DNA of 64,000 nt from Lientehia hominis (GTDB lineage: Bacteria > Bacillota > Clostridia > Lachnospirales > Lachnospiraceae), in the NCBI RefSeq assembly GCF_021044755.1, contig NZ_JAJNOR010000008.1, positions 47,691-111,690 of the forward strand, in the 5' to 3' direction. The notes beneath the pieces were generated by a model. That model saw only the letters and a program-made list of their open reading frames with translations, was not told where the DNA came from and did no database searches. Shown here piece after piece: positions 17,925-25,770 of the stretch. How positions within the stretch are numbered: the first letter of the stretch is position 1; each line of letters begins with the position of its first letter. A program made the position numbers and the translations under genes.

Positions 17925-18707
17925 TCAGCAGTCTCCGGGCGGGAGCGCCGGGCCGTCATAGCAGGCGATGCCTTTGTCAGCCAGGAAACTTCGCCATTCC
18001 GGAGACAGGGCTTTGTCGGTGACAATGCCGCTGATCGGTTCAAACCCGCTGATCTTTACAAATGAGGCGTAATTGAACTTGGAATGGTCAGCGATGAGAT
18101 AAGACTTGTTCGCACGGTTCAGGATGACCCGGCGCAGTTGGGCAAGCTCCTCATAGGAATCAGTGACGCCGTGTTCCATGGAAAGAGAGCGGCAGGAGAG
18201 AAAAGCCTTGTCCACATGATAAGAGGAAAGGGCGTTCAGAGTACCGGCTCCCATGAAGGAATTGGTGTCGGAATCGAAGGAGCCGCCGACCGCGATCAGA
18301 TGGATACTGCTTTGACTGCTCAGCCGGTTGATGATGGCCAGGGAATTGGTCACCACAGTGATGCGGAACTGCATCAGGCTTTCTGCGACGAAGAGAGCGG
18401 TCGTGGAATTGTCCAGATAGATGGAATCGCCGTGGCGGACCAGCTTGCGGCAGGATTCCGCGATGATGGTCTTACTGTCCACATAGGCATCCATCCGGAC
18501 TGTAAAATCCACTTCATTCTGAACGCCGTCCTGAATGAAGGCGCCGCCATATGTTCGGGAGAGCACTCCCTCGCTTTCCAGAATCTTAAGATCACGGCGG
18601 ATGGTTTCTTCTGTGACCTCAAATTTTTTTGCCAGGGCAGGCACCGTGACACTTTTCTTTTCCTGTATCTGGGCTTTGATCAAGTTCCTTCTGGTAACTG
18701 CGAGCAT
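17925..18707 (-). CDS. DeoR-family sugar operon repressor
   Basis: A roughly 260-residue repressor. The N-terminal winged helix carries the DeoR pattern (VPALAKKFEVTEETIRRDL, SRTYGGA). The DeoRC sensor domain follows, with the phosphosugar-binding stretch YLDNSTTALFVAE, then TNSLAIINRL and GGSFD. The start is the ATG at 18707, which has AAGGAGGG just upstream; the longer frame start is unsupported. It is divergent from the aldolase-kinase-isomerase operon across an AT-rich intergenic region rich in AAAAACA repeats, so it most likely represses that operon until a phosphorylated intermediate accumulates. Confidence 0.9.
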   Translation of the reverse strand: MLAVTRRNLIKAQIQEKKSVTVPALAKKFEVTEETIRRDLKILESEGVLSRTYGGAFIQDGVQNEVDFTVRMDAYVDSKTIIAESCRKLVRHGDSIYLDNSTTALFVAESLMQFRITVVTNSLAIINRLSSQSSIHLIAVGGSFDSDTNSFMGAGTLNALSSYHVDKAFLSCRSLSMEHGVTDSYEELAQLRRVILNRANKSYLIADHSKFNYASFVKISGFEPISGIVTDKALSPEWRSFLADKGIACYDGPALPPGDC

Positions 18708-18760
18708 AAGACCCTCCTTCATTTATATTACGGAAAGTGGTTTTTCTTAACTATATCGTA

Positions 18761-18908
18761 AAAACACACAAAAAACAATATTTTTTGTGCAAATCAAATT
18801 AAAAACAATAAAATACAAATAAAAAATAGTATAAAATATTGACAAAAACAACATAAAAACATAAAATTATATTATAAACAGTAGCGTTGATCTTTGTATA
18901 TCAACGCT
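18761..18908 (+). promoter_or_regulatory. Promoter/operator region of the sugar operon
   Basis: TTGACA (18839-18844) and TAAAAT (18862-18867) with a 17-base spacer form a good promoter. AAAAACA units at 18771, 18801, 18844 and 18855 resemble the A-rich direct repeats bound by DeoR-type repressors, two of them on or beside the -35. A perfect 9-bp inverted repeat, AGCGTTGAT/ATCAACGCT (18883-18891, 18900-18908), sits in the leader. Operator function is inferred. Confidence 0.65.
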
Positions 18909-18927
18909 GAAGAGAGGGGACGGTGAA

Positions 18928-19620
18928 ATGAGCGAAAATGAGAGTACCCTGATGTCGGACCGAGAGGCGAAGGAAGCAATCGTGGAAATCGGCAGAAGGA
19001 TATATAATAAGGGGTTTGTAGCGTCCAATGACGGGAATATCAGCGTCAAGGTGGGAGAAAATGAACTTTGGGCCACACCCACAGGTGTCTCCAAAGGATT
19101 TATGACGCCGGAGATGCTGGTCAAGCTGGATATGGACGGGACGGTTCTGGAGGGGGACTGCAGGCCTTCCTGCGAAATCAAGATGCATCTGAGAGTCTTC
19201 CGTGAGAACCCGTCTGTGGCCGCGGTCGTCCATGCTCATCCGATGATGGCCACAGCGTATGCCATCGCGGGCAGGCCGCTTGACAGGCCGATCATCACGG
19301 AGGGTGTCCTGCAGCTGGGCGTAGTCCCGCTGGCGCCTTACGCGACGCCGAGCACAGAAGAGGTGCCGGATTCCATTGCGCCGTACTGCAAAGACTACAA
19401 TGCCGTTCTTTTGGCGAATCACGGTGCTTTGACCTGGGGAAAGGATATTCTGGAAGCCTGGAGGCGGATGGAATCGGTGGAATATTACGCGTCCATTATG
19501 ATGATCACGGAAAAGGTATTGGGAGAGAGCCGGGAGCTGACGAAGGAACAGATCGAGCGGCTTGTGGCGATCAGAGAATCCATGGGTATCATGACGGGAG
19601 GAGTACCGTCGGGAACATGA
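18928..19620 (+). CDS. Class II aldolase (AraD/FucA family)
   Basis: A 230-residue zinc-dependent aldolase or epimerase. Family landmarks: NDGNISVK, the zinc motif HAHPMMATAYA (two His), a catalytic Glu before it, and LANHGALTWG with the third His. It could be a fuculose/rhamnulose-phosphate-type aldolase or a ribulose-phosphate epimerase; with kinase, isomerase and reductase partners, cleavage of a ketose 1-phosphate to DHAP plus a short aldehyde fits best (inference). GAGAGGGG precedes the ATG. First gene of the operon. Confidence 0.85.
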   Translation: MSENESTLMSDREAKEAIVEIGRRIYNKGFVASNDGNISVKVGENELWATPTGVSKGFMTPEMLVKLDMDGTVLEGDCRPSCEIKMHLRVFRENPSVAAVVHAHPMMATAYAIAGRPLDRPIITEGVLQLGVVPLAPYATPSTEEVPDSIAPYCKDYNAVLLANHGALTWGKDILEAWRRMESVEYYASIMMITEKVLGESRELTKEQIERLVAIRESMGIMTGGVPSGT

Positions 19621-19639
19621 TAAAGGAGGAGAAGTTCTT

Positions 19640-21181
19640 ATGGCAAATTATTTAGTTGGCTGCGATGTGGGGACAAGCGGAACGAAAGCGGTAGTGATCG
19701 ACGAGGAGGGTAACATCCTGGGTACTCACTCTATCGGGTATAAGCTGGTGACGGCAAGGCCGGGGTGGGCTGAGCAGGATCCGGAGGACTACTGGAACGC
19801 GGTGGCGGATACCATTCAGGCATCCATAAAACAGGCCGGGGTCGATCCGAAGGAAATACGCGGCGTGGGCATCAGCGCCCTGGCTCCGGCATGTATCCTG
19901 GTGGATAAGGATCTGAAGCCGCTGCAGATGGGGCATATCTGGATGGATAGAAGAGGGACCAGGGAGACTGCCTGGGTCAAGGAGCATATCGGGGAAGAAC
20001 GGGTAAGAAAGCTGAGCGGGAATCCCATCGATCCCTATTATGCGGCCATAAAGATGATGTGGGAAAAAAATAACCGGCCGGAGCTTTACAAGAAAACCTA
20101 TAAGCTCCAGACGGCGGCAGATTACCCGGTCATGAAGCTGACGGGAAAGGCGGTCACCGACTATTCCAATGCAAGCCTGATCGGCATTGGATACGATATC
20201 ATCAATAAGCGCTGGGATGAAAAGACCATGGATGAGATCGGGCTGGATATTGAAAAACTGCCGGATTCTTATGCCTGTGATGAGATCATAGGAGAGGTGA
20301 CAAAGGAAGCTGCAGAGCGGACGGGTCTGGCGGCCGGGACACCGGTCATTGCCGGTACGACCGACGCTACGGCGGCCTGGGTAGCCGGCGGCGCAATTGA
20401 GGACGGAGATATGTCTCTGGCCATGGGGACTGCGGGCTGCATGGGATTTGTACATAATGAGCCGCGGTTTACTCCTAACATGATCACGATTCCCCATACG
20501 GTGAAGTCTAAGACCACCTATACGACTTGCGTGGCCATCTGTGCCTGCAGTTCGGTGATGCGCTACTTTAAGGACACCTTTGGCGCCGAAGAAGTGAAAG
20601 AGGCGGAGGAAAAAGGGCTGGATGTATACCAGATGCTCAGCGATAAAGCGGAGAAGACTCCGGTAGGAGCCGACGGTCTGATCACGCTCCCCTATTTCAT
20701 GGGGGAAAGGACTCCCATCTGGGATCCGCTCGCGAGGGCAGACGTATTCGGAATGTCCCTCTCCCATACGAAGGAACACCTTCTGAGGTCTTTTATGGAG
20801 GGTGCGGTGATGGCGCTCCGCCATAACTATGAGCTTGTAAAGGCCAGCGGATGCAAGATGACGCCTCCCCTTGTACTCTGTGAGGGAGGAGCAAAGAGCC
20901 CATTCTGGAGGCAGATGGTCAGCGATGTGATTGGTGTGCCCACCAGCTACATGAAGGAGGCGAAGGGAGCGCCCTTTGGAGATGCGATTTCCGCCGGCGT
21001 GGGTACGGGCGTATTTAAGGATTATCAGGTAGCGAAGGATTGGGCGAAGGTCGGTGCGTCCCATACGCCCAATATGGAGAACAAAGCCGTTTATGATAAG
21101 ATGTTTCCGCTGTATCTGAAGCTGTATGAGCAGCTCAAGGGGTGCTATACGGATCTTGCGGATATCACCGGATATAAATAA
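19640..21181 (+). CDS. FGGY-family carbohydrate kinase (xylulokinase-like)
   Basis: A 513-residue sugar kinase. N-terminal GCDVGTSGTKAVVID is the FGGY phosphate-binding motif; GWAEQDPEDYW, DRRGTRE and GTTDATAAWVAGG follow; the C-terminal domain has MGERTPIWDPLARADVFG and CEGGAKSPFWRQM. Xylulokinase is the closest textbook relative, but ribulokinase- or erythrulose-type substrates are possible. The SD AAAGGAGGAG is strong. It follows the aldolase by 20 bases and precedes the isomerase by 17. Confidence 0.9.
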   Translation: MANYLVGCDVGTSGTKAVVIDEEGNILGTHSIGYKLVTARPGWAEQDPEDYWNAVADTIQASIKQAGVDPKEIRGVGISALAPACILVDKDLKPLQMGHIWMDRRGTRETAWVKEHIGEERVRKLSGNPIDPYYAAIKMMWEKNNRPELYKKTYKLQTAADYPVMKLTGKAVTDYSNASLIGIGYDIINKRWDEKTMDEIGLDIEKLPDSYACDEIIGEVTKEAAERTGLAAGTPVIAGTTDATAAWVAGGAIEDGDMSLAMGTAGCMGFVHNEPRFTPNMITIPHTVKSKTTYTTCVAICACSSVMRYFKDTFGAEEVKEAEEKGLDVYQMLSDKAEKTPVGADGLITLPYFMGERTPIWDPLARADVFGMSLSHTKEHLLRSFMEGAVMALRHNYELVKASGCKMTPPLVLCEGGAKSPFWRQMVSDVIGVPTSYMKEAKGAPFGDAISAGVGTGVFKDYQVAKDWAKVGASHTPNMENKAVYDKMFPLYLKLYEQLKGCYTDLADITGYK

Positions 21182-21197
21182 AAAGGAGGAAGATCAC

Positions 21198-21677
21198 ATG
21201 AAAAAAATCGTTGTCGGTGCGGACCCTTTTGGCTTCACGGTAAAGGAAGAGGTGAAGAAATACCTGGAAGGAAGAGGCTACGAGGTTCTGGATGTGGGAA
21301 CTCTTGATGAAGAGCATCCTGTGGATTATTATAAAGTGGGCTCCGAAGTGGGAAAGAGGATATCGTCCGGAGAATATCCCCAGGGGATCATTTTCTGCGG
21401 TACAGGAATGGGCGTAAATATTGTAGCCAACAAGTATAAAGGAGTTTACTGCGGATTATGCGAGAGTGTGATGTCTGCCCGCCTTTGCAAGATCATCAAT
21501 AACTGCAACGTATTATCGATTGGCGGTCTGTTCAACGGAGGCTACAAGGCGGTGCAGATGGTCGAGGCGTTTTTGGACGCGGAATTTTCCATCGGTTTTT
21601 CCGAAGCCGCGCCGGAAGCACTCCAAGACGGTCTGAAAGGCGTGAAAGAGATAGAGGAGAGCATTTATGGCAAATAA
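21198..21677 (+). CDS. RpiB/LacAB-family sugar-phosphate isomerase
   Basis: A 159-residue isomerase interconverting aldose and ketose phosphates. The catalytic region IFCGTGMGVNIVANK carries the base Cys and anion hole; MSARLCKIINNCNVLSIGG is the diverged version of the usual SARxxREHNNANVL motif, so the substrate is likely not ribose 5-phosphate. ATG 21198 is fixed by AAGGAGGA upstream; the frame start at 21126 lies inside the kinase gene. It overlaps the reductase gene by 11 bases. Confidence 0.87.
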   Translation: MKKIVVGADPFGFTVKEEVKKYLEGRGYEVLDVGTLDEEHPVDYYKVGSEVGKRISSGEYPQGIIFCGTGMGVNIVANKYKGVYCGLCESVMSARLCKIINNCNVLSIGGLFNGGYKAVQMVEAFLDAEFSIGFSEAAPEALQDGLKGVKEIEESIYGK

Positions 21678-22542
21678 GATCATGACCAGCATAGACGACT
21701 CTTTTAAACTGCTGAATACGAGGACTATACCGTGCCTGGGATTTGGGACTTATCTCGCCACCAGAGGAAAGAATCCGGATGTGATCGGACAGGCGATCCG
21801 GGCGGGCTACCGCCATATCGATACGGCATCCCTGTATGGGACGGAGCCGGAGGTAGGCGAAGCCATTCAGAAGAGCCGGATACCGAGAGAAGAGTTCTTC
21901 CTGACTTCCAAGGTCTACAAGACGGATATGGGATATGAGAAGACCAAGGAGGCTTTCCAGAGAAGTCTGGATAAGCTGCAGACGACATATCTCGATATGT
22001 ATATGATTCATTGGCCGCTTCCCTATGTGAACTACACGGATTGGAGGAAGCTGAACCTGGATACCTGGAGAGCCATGGAAGAGCTGTACTTTGACGGGAA
22101 GATACGGGTACTGGGAGTGTGCAACTGCATGCCCCACCATCTGCTGAACATCATGGAGAACAGCATCGTGATGCCCGCGGTGGATCAGCTGGAGCTGCAT
22201 CCCGGTTATATGCAGGAAGAAGCAGTGGAATTCTGCCGGAAACACGGGATTGTGGTGGAGGGATGGAGCCCCACGGGCCGGGGAGTGCTCCTGGAAAACG
22301 AATTCCTGAAGGGACTGGCTCTGAAATATGAGGTATCTGTGGCACAAATCTGCCTCAGATTCCTGCTCCAGAGCAACATCCTGCCTCTGATCAAGACCTC
22401 CAGCATGGAACGGATGAAGGAAAATCAGGATGTATTCGGTTTTAACATTTCCGAAGAGGATATGGAGGCAATCCGGAATATGCCTTTGGCCGGATGGTCC
22501 GGAGAGCATCCGGACAGACTCAGAGTTGCGGCTGTTGATTGA
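21667..22542 (+). CDS. Aldo/keto reductase
   Basis: A 291-residue NADPH-type reductase with the AKR tetrad: Asp in HIDTASLYG, Tyr in the same stretch, Lys in LTSKVYK and His in MIHWPLP. The NADP-binding region IKTSSMERMKEN is present near the C-terminus. It overlaps the isomerase gene, so it belongs to the sugar operon and could reduce the aldehyde released by the aldolase or oxidise a polyol at the entry of the pathway (inference). No terminator is evident before the glycine riboswitch promoter. Confidence 0.88.
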   Translation: MANKIMTSIDDSFKLLNTRTIPCLGFGTYLATRGKNPDVIGQAIRAGYRHIDTASLYGTEPEVGEAIQKSRIPREEFFLTSKVYKTDMGYEKTKEAFQRSLDKLQTTYLDMYMIHWPLPYVNYTDWRKLNLDTWRAMEELYFDGKIRVLGVCNCMPHHLLNIMENSIVMPAVDQLELHPGYMQEEAVEFCRKHGIVVEGWSPTGRGVLLENEFLKGLALKYEVSVAQICLRFLLQSNILPLIKTSSMERMKENQDVFGFNISEEDMEAIRNMPLAGWSGEHPDRLRVAAVD

Positions 22543-22586
22543 TTCAATATTCAGGGAATGCGCAGGATGAAAGTTCTGAAAATTTG

Positions 22587-22615
22587 TTGACAGAACTGGA
22601 AGAGCGTGCTATATT
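22587..22615 (+). promoter_or_regulatory. Promoter of the glycine cleavage operon
   Basis: TTGACA (22587-22592), a 17-base spacer and TATATT (22610-22615) preceded by TGC (extended -10) form a near-consensus housekeeping promoter about 60 bases upstream of the riboswitch. Confidence 0.88.
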
Positions 22616-22663
22616 GTGAAAAAGACACATGATTATCCGGCAAATGGAATATCATGTTATATC

Positions 22664-22822
22664 GGTAGAGGAATCTAGGAGAGACCGTCTGTGAGGACGG
22701 CGCCGAAGGGGAAGTTGCAAAAACTCTCAGGCAGAAGGACTGGATTCGGACGAAACTCTGGAAAGCGAAAGCACCGACGAAGCAACCCCATATGGGAGAA
22801 TCTTTCAGGTTAATGACAGAGC
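22664..22822 (+). promoter_or_regulatory. Tandem glycine riboswitch
   Basis: Two aptamers in series. The first has GGAGAGACCG, GGCGCCGAAGGGG and CTCTCAGGCAGAAGGAC; the second has ACTCTGGAAAGC, GCACCGACGAAGCAACCCC and CTTTCAGG. These are the conserved glycine-aptamer core sequences joined by a short linker. The P1 stem of the second aptamer is CTCTG (22756-22760) with CAGAG (22817-22821). The last part of this stem overlaps the terminator that follows, and the gcv genes lie immediately downstream. Confidence 0.95.
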
Positions 22823-22857
22823 GCATAGAAGAGAAATCTTTTGTGCGCTCTTTTTTA
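22818..22857 (+). terminator. Riboswitch expression-platform terminator
   Basis: AGAGCGCA (22818-22825) pairs with TGCGCTCT (22844-22851), followed by a run of six T. Bases 22818-22821 are also needed for P1 of the second glycine aptamer, so ligand binding should prevent the terminator and turn the operon on. Confidence 0.9.
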
Positions 22858-22910
22858 TGTACTTACAGAGAACAAATGTTTGAAAAAAATTGATTGGGGA
22901 GGTCAGCGAT

Positions 22911-24008
22911 ATGGAAAAACAAACGCCACTCTTCGGCAGACATGTCGAATACCACGGAAAGATGGTGCCGTTCGCCGGCTGGCTGCTGCCGGTGCAGTAT
23001 GGAAGTGGAATAGTTTCTGAGCACATGGCGGTGCGGACAAAATGCGGGCTTTTTGATGTGTCCCATATGGGGGAAATACTATGTACAGGTACAGACGCGG
23101 AGGAAAATCTGAATCATCTTCTGACCAACTGTTATACGCAGATGGATGACGGCCAGGCCAGGTACAGCCCTATGTGCAATGAACGGGGAGGAGTTCTGGA
23201 TGATCTGATTGTCTATAAGCAGGAAGAAAACCGGTATCTGATCGTAGTGAACGCTGGGAATAAGAATAAGGATCTTGACTGGATGCAGGCTCACCGGCTG
23301 GGGGATACAGAATTTCAGGATATCTCGGAACAGGTTGCACAGATAGCCATCCAGGGGCCTTTGTCCCGGCAGGTGCTGAAAAAAGTGATTTCCGCACAGG
23401 ATATCCCTGAGAGATATTATAGCGCCCGGTTCCGGCGCAAAATCGGGGATATGGAATGCATGATAGCGAAAACAGGATATACGGGTGAAGATGGTTATGA
23501 GATTTATGTGGCTTCCGGGTGCGCGGTTCCCCTGTGGGAGCTTTTGATGGAAGCCGGTAAAGACGATGGGCTTATCCCATGCGGACTTGGAGCCAGGGAT
23601 ACCCTGCGGCTGGAGGCAGGCATGCCTCTCTACGGGCATGAGATGAACGAAGAGACGACTCCCATGGAGGCCGGGCTTGGAAGCTTTGTGAAAATGGATA
23701 AACCGGAATTCGTCGGGAAAGAGGCCATAAAGGCGGCCGGGCCGGCGAAGCGGAAAAGAGTCGGCCTGAAGGTGCTCGGCAGGGGGATAATACGGGAGCA
23801 TTGCCTTTTATATGCGGACGGAAATCCCGCCGGGGTATCGACGTCCGGAACTCACTGTCCTTATTTGGGATATCCGGCGGCCATGGCTTTTGTGGATGTG
23901 GATATATCGTCTCCGGGACAGCTGTTGGAGGCAGAAGTCCGGGGGAGAAGGATTCAGGCAGAGGTGGTAAAGCTGCCCTTTTATAAAAGAAAGCAATCAG
24001 ATAAATAA
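22911..24008 (+). CDS. gcvT: Glycine cleavage system T protein (aminomethyltransferase)
   Basis: A 365-residue tetrahydrofolate-dependent enzyme moving the methylene group from the aminomethyl-lipoyl H protein to THF and releasing ammonia. Landmarks: TPLFGRHVEYHGKMVPFAGW, GLFDVSHMGE, GYTGEDGYEIY, GLGARDTLRLEAGMPLYGHEM and the C-terminal barrel. ATG 22911 has GGGGAGG eight bases upstream; an earlier in-frame start is weaker. First gene after the glycine riboswitch. Confidence 0.96.
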   Translation: MEKQTPLFGRHVEYHGKMVPFAGWLLPVQYGSGIVSEHMAVRTKCGLFDVSHMGEILCTGTDAEENLNHLLTNCYTQMDDGQARYSPMCNERGGVLDDLIVYKQEENRYLIVVNAGNKNKDLDWMQAHRLGDTEFQDISEQVAQIAIQGPLSRQVLKKVISAQDIPERYYSARFRRKIGDMECMIAKTGYTGEDGYEIYVASGCAVPLWELLMEAGKDDGLIPCGLGARDTLRLEAGMPLYGHEMNEETTPMEAGLGSFVKMDKPEFVGKEAIKAAGPAKRKRVGLKVLGRGIIREHCLLYADGNPAGVSTSGTHCPYLGYPAAMAFVDVDISSPGQLLEAEVRGRRIQAEVVKLPFYKRKQSDK

Positions 24009-24047
24009 AAATATAATTGAAAATAAGTGAAGAAGGAGGATATTAAT

Positions 24048-24428
24048 ATGAATTATCCAGAGGAGCTGCTATATTCTAAATCTCATGAATGGGTGAAGCT
24101 GGAGGGGGAAGACGCCCTGATCGGGCTGACCGATTTTGCACAGGATGCGCTTGGAGATCTCGTTTATGTGAATCTGCCGGAGCCTGGCGGTGAGCTTACC
24201 GTAGGGGAGTCATTTGCGGACGTGGAGTCGGTGAAAGCGGTATCGGATGTCTATTCTCCGGTAAGCGGGACAGTCGCCGAGATCAACGAGGCGCTTTTGG
24301 ACGCCCCGGAAGAGATAAATCAGTCCCCTTACGAAGCATGGCTTGTCAGGGTGACCGGAGTGACGGACAAAGAAGAGCTTATGGATGCGGAGGCGTACCG
24401 GGCTTTTGCTGAAACAGAAGAAAACTGA
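24048..24428 (+). CDS. gcvH: Glycine cleavage system H protein
   Basis: A 126-residue lipoyl carrier protein. The lipoylated Lys lies in DVESVKAVSDVYSP (Lys about 63), with YSKSHEWVKLEG at the N-terminus. AAGGAGGA precedes ATG 24048, fixing the start over a longer frame. It shuttles the aminomethyl group between P, T and L proteins; the ligase that charges it is encoded in the same operon. Confidence 0.96.
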   Translation: MNYPEELLYSKSHEWVKLEGEDALIGLTDFAQDALGDLVYVNLPEPGGELTVGESFADVESVKAVSDVYSPVSGTVAEINEALLDAPEEINQSPYEAWLVRVTGVTDKEELMDAEAYRAFAETEEN

Positions 24429-24450
24429 GAGCAGGAAAAGGAGGTGTGAT

Positions 24451-25770
24451 ATGGGTACTTATATCCCGAATACTGGAAACGAACAGCGGGAGATGCTGGA
24501 AGAGGCCGGGTTCCAAAGCTTTGATGACCTGTATACAGAAATACCGGAATGTGTCCGCCTGAACCGGAAATTGGACCTGCCGGAGGGAAGTCCTGAGCTT
24601 TCTGTACGCAGGCAGGTAGAGGCTCTGGCCGGAAGAAACCGGATTTTTAACTATATATTCCGGGGAGCCGGGGCATATAACCACTATATTCCGGCGGTTG
24701 TGGAGGAGGTGGCGTCTAAGGAACGGTTTGTGACAGCTTATACGCCCTATCAGGCGGAAATCAGCCAGGGGATTCTGCAGTCCATATTTGAGTATCAGAC
24801 GATGATCTGTGAGCTGACCGGTATGGAGGCGTCCAACGCGTCTGTGTACGACGGAGCGTCCGCGGCTGCGGAGGCGGCCGCCATGTGTACAGACAGAAAA
24901 AGAAAAACAGTATTGGCGAGCGCCGCCATAAATCCTGGAGTGTATCAGGTTTTAAAAACCTATTGTTTTGGGAGCGGGAACCGCCTGGTTCCGGTACCGG
25001 AAAAAAACGGCGTTACCGATTTGAAGAAGCTGAGAGAGATGCTTTCAGCAGAATGCGCCTGCTTTTATGTGGAACAGCCCAATTATTTTGGCCAGGTGGA
25101 GGACGTGGAAACGATGGCCGATATCGTCCATGAGGCGGGGGCAAAGCTTGTGGCGGGCGGGAATCCCATTGCCATGGCACTTCTCAGGACGCCGGGAGAA
25201 TGCGGTGCCGACGTGGCGGTTGGAGAGGGGCAGCCACTGGGAATCCCTCTGAGCTTCGGAGGACCGTATCTAGGTTTTATGGCTGCCACGAAGGAAATGT
25301 TCCGGAGGCTGCCTGGCCGCATGGTTGGGGAGACTTCCGACGCCGGGGGAAATCGGGGATATGTGTTGACGCTTCAGGCGAGAGAGCAGCATATCCGGAG
25401 AGAAAAAGCCGGAAGCAATATCTGCTCCAATGAAGCCCTTTGCGCTGTGCGCGCGGCGGCATATATGGCGGTGATGGGAGAGGAAGGGCTGAGAGAGACG
25501 GCCCGTCAGTGCTACAGCAAAGCCCACTATTTCCAAAAGAAGCTGAAAACGGCAGGATTATCCAGGGTCTATCCCGGAGACTTTTTCCATGAATTTGTGA
25601 CCAGGTCGGACATTCCTTCCCGGATGATACTTAAAAAGCTGGAGGATCATGGGATACTGGGAGGGCTGCCATTAGACGAAACAAGGATTTTATGGTGTGT
25701 TACAGAGCTGAATACGAAGGAAGAGATGGATGAAGCTGTCAGAATCGTAGAGGAGGTGGCGGGATCATGA
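24451..25770 (+). CDS. gcvPA: Glycine decarboxylase subunit 1
   Basis: A 439-residue alpha subunit of the two-subunit, PLP-dependent glycine decarboxylase found in Firmicutes. Landmarks: YIPNTGNEQREML, GAGAYNHYIPAVV, FVTAYTPYQAEISQG and LGIPLSFGGPYLG. AAAAGGAGGTG lies just before ATG 24451; the longer frame overlapping gcvH lacks a site. It overlaps gcvPB by four bases, as expected for subunits of one complex. Confidence 0.96.
   Translation: MGTYIPNTGNEQREMLEEAGFQSFDDLYTEIPECVRLNRKLDLPEGSPELSVRRQVEALAGRNRIFNYIFRGAGAYNHYIPAVVEEVASKERFVTAYTPYQAEISQGILQSIFEYQTMICELTGMEASNASVYDGASAAAEAAAMCTDRKRKTVLASAAINPGVYQVLKTYCFGSGNRLVPVPEKNGVTDLKKLREMLSAECACFYVEQPNYFGQVEDVETMADIVHEAGAKLVAGGNPIAMALLRTPGECGADVAVGEGQPLGIPLSFGGPYLGFMAATKEMFRRLPGRMVGETSDAGGNRGYVLTLQAREQHIRREKAGSNICSNEALCAVRAAAYMAVMGEEGLRETARQCYSKAHYFQKKLKTAGLSRVYPGDFFHEFVTRSDIPSRMILKKLEDHGILGGLPLDETRILWCVTELNTKEEMDEAVRIVEEVAGS

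Noticed and set aside
19652..21064. A 470-codon open frame on the minus strand
   Set aside because: It is exactly opposite the FGGY kinase, has no ribosome binding site and shows no family features; it arises from the codon usage of the real gene.
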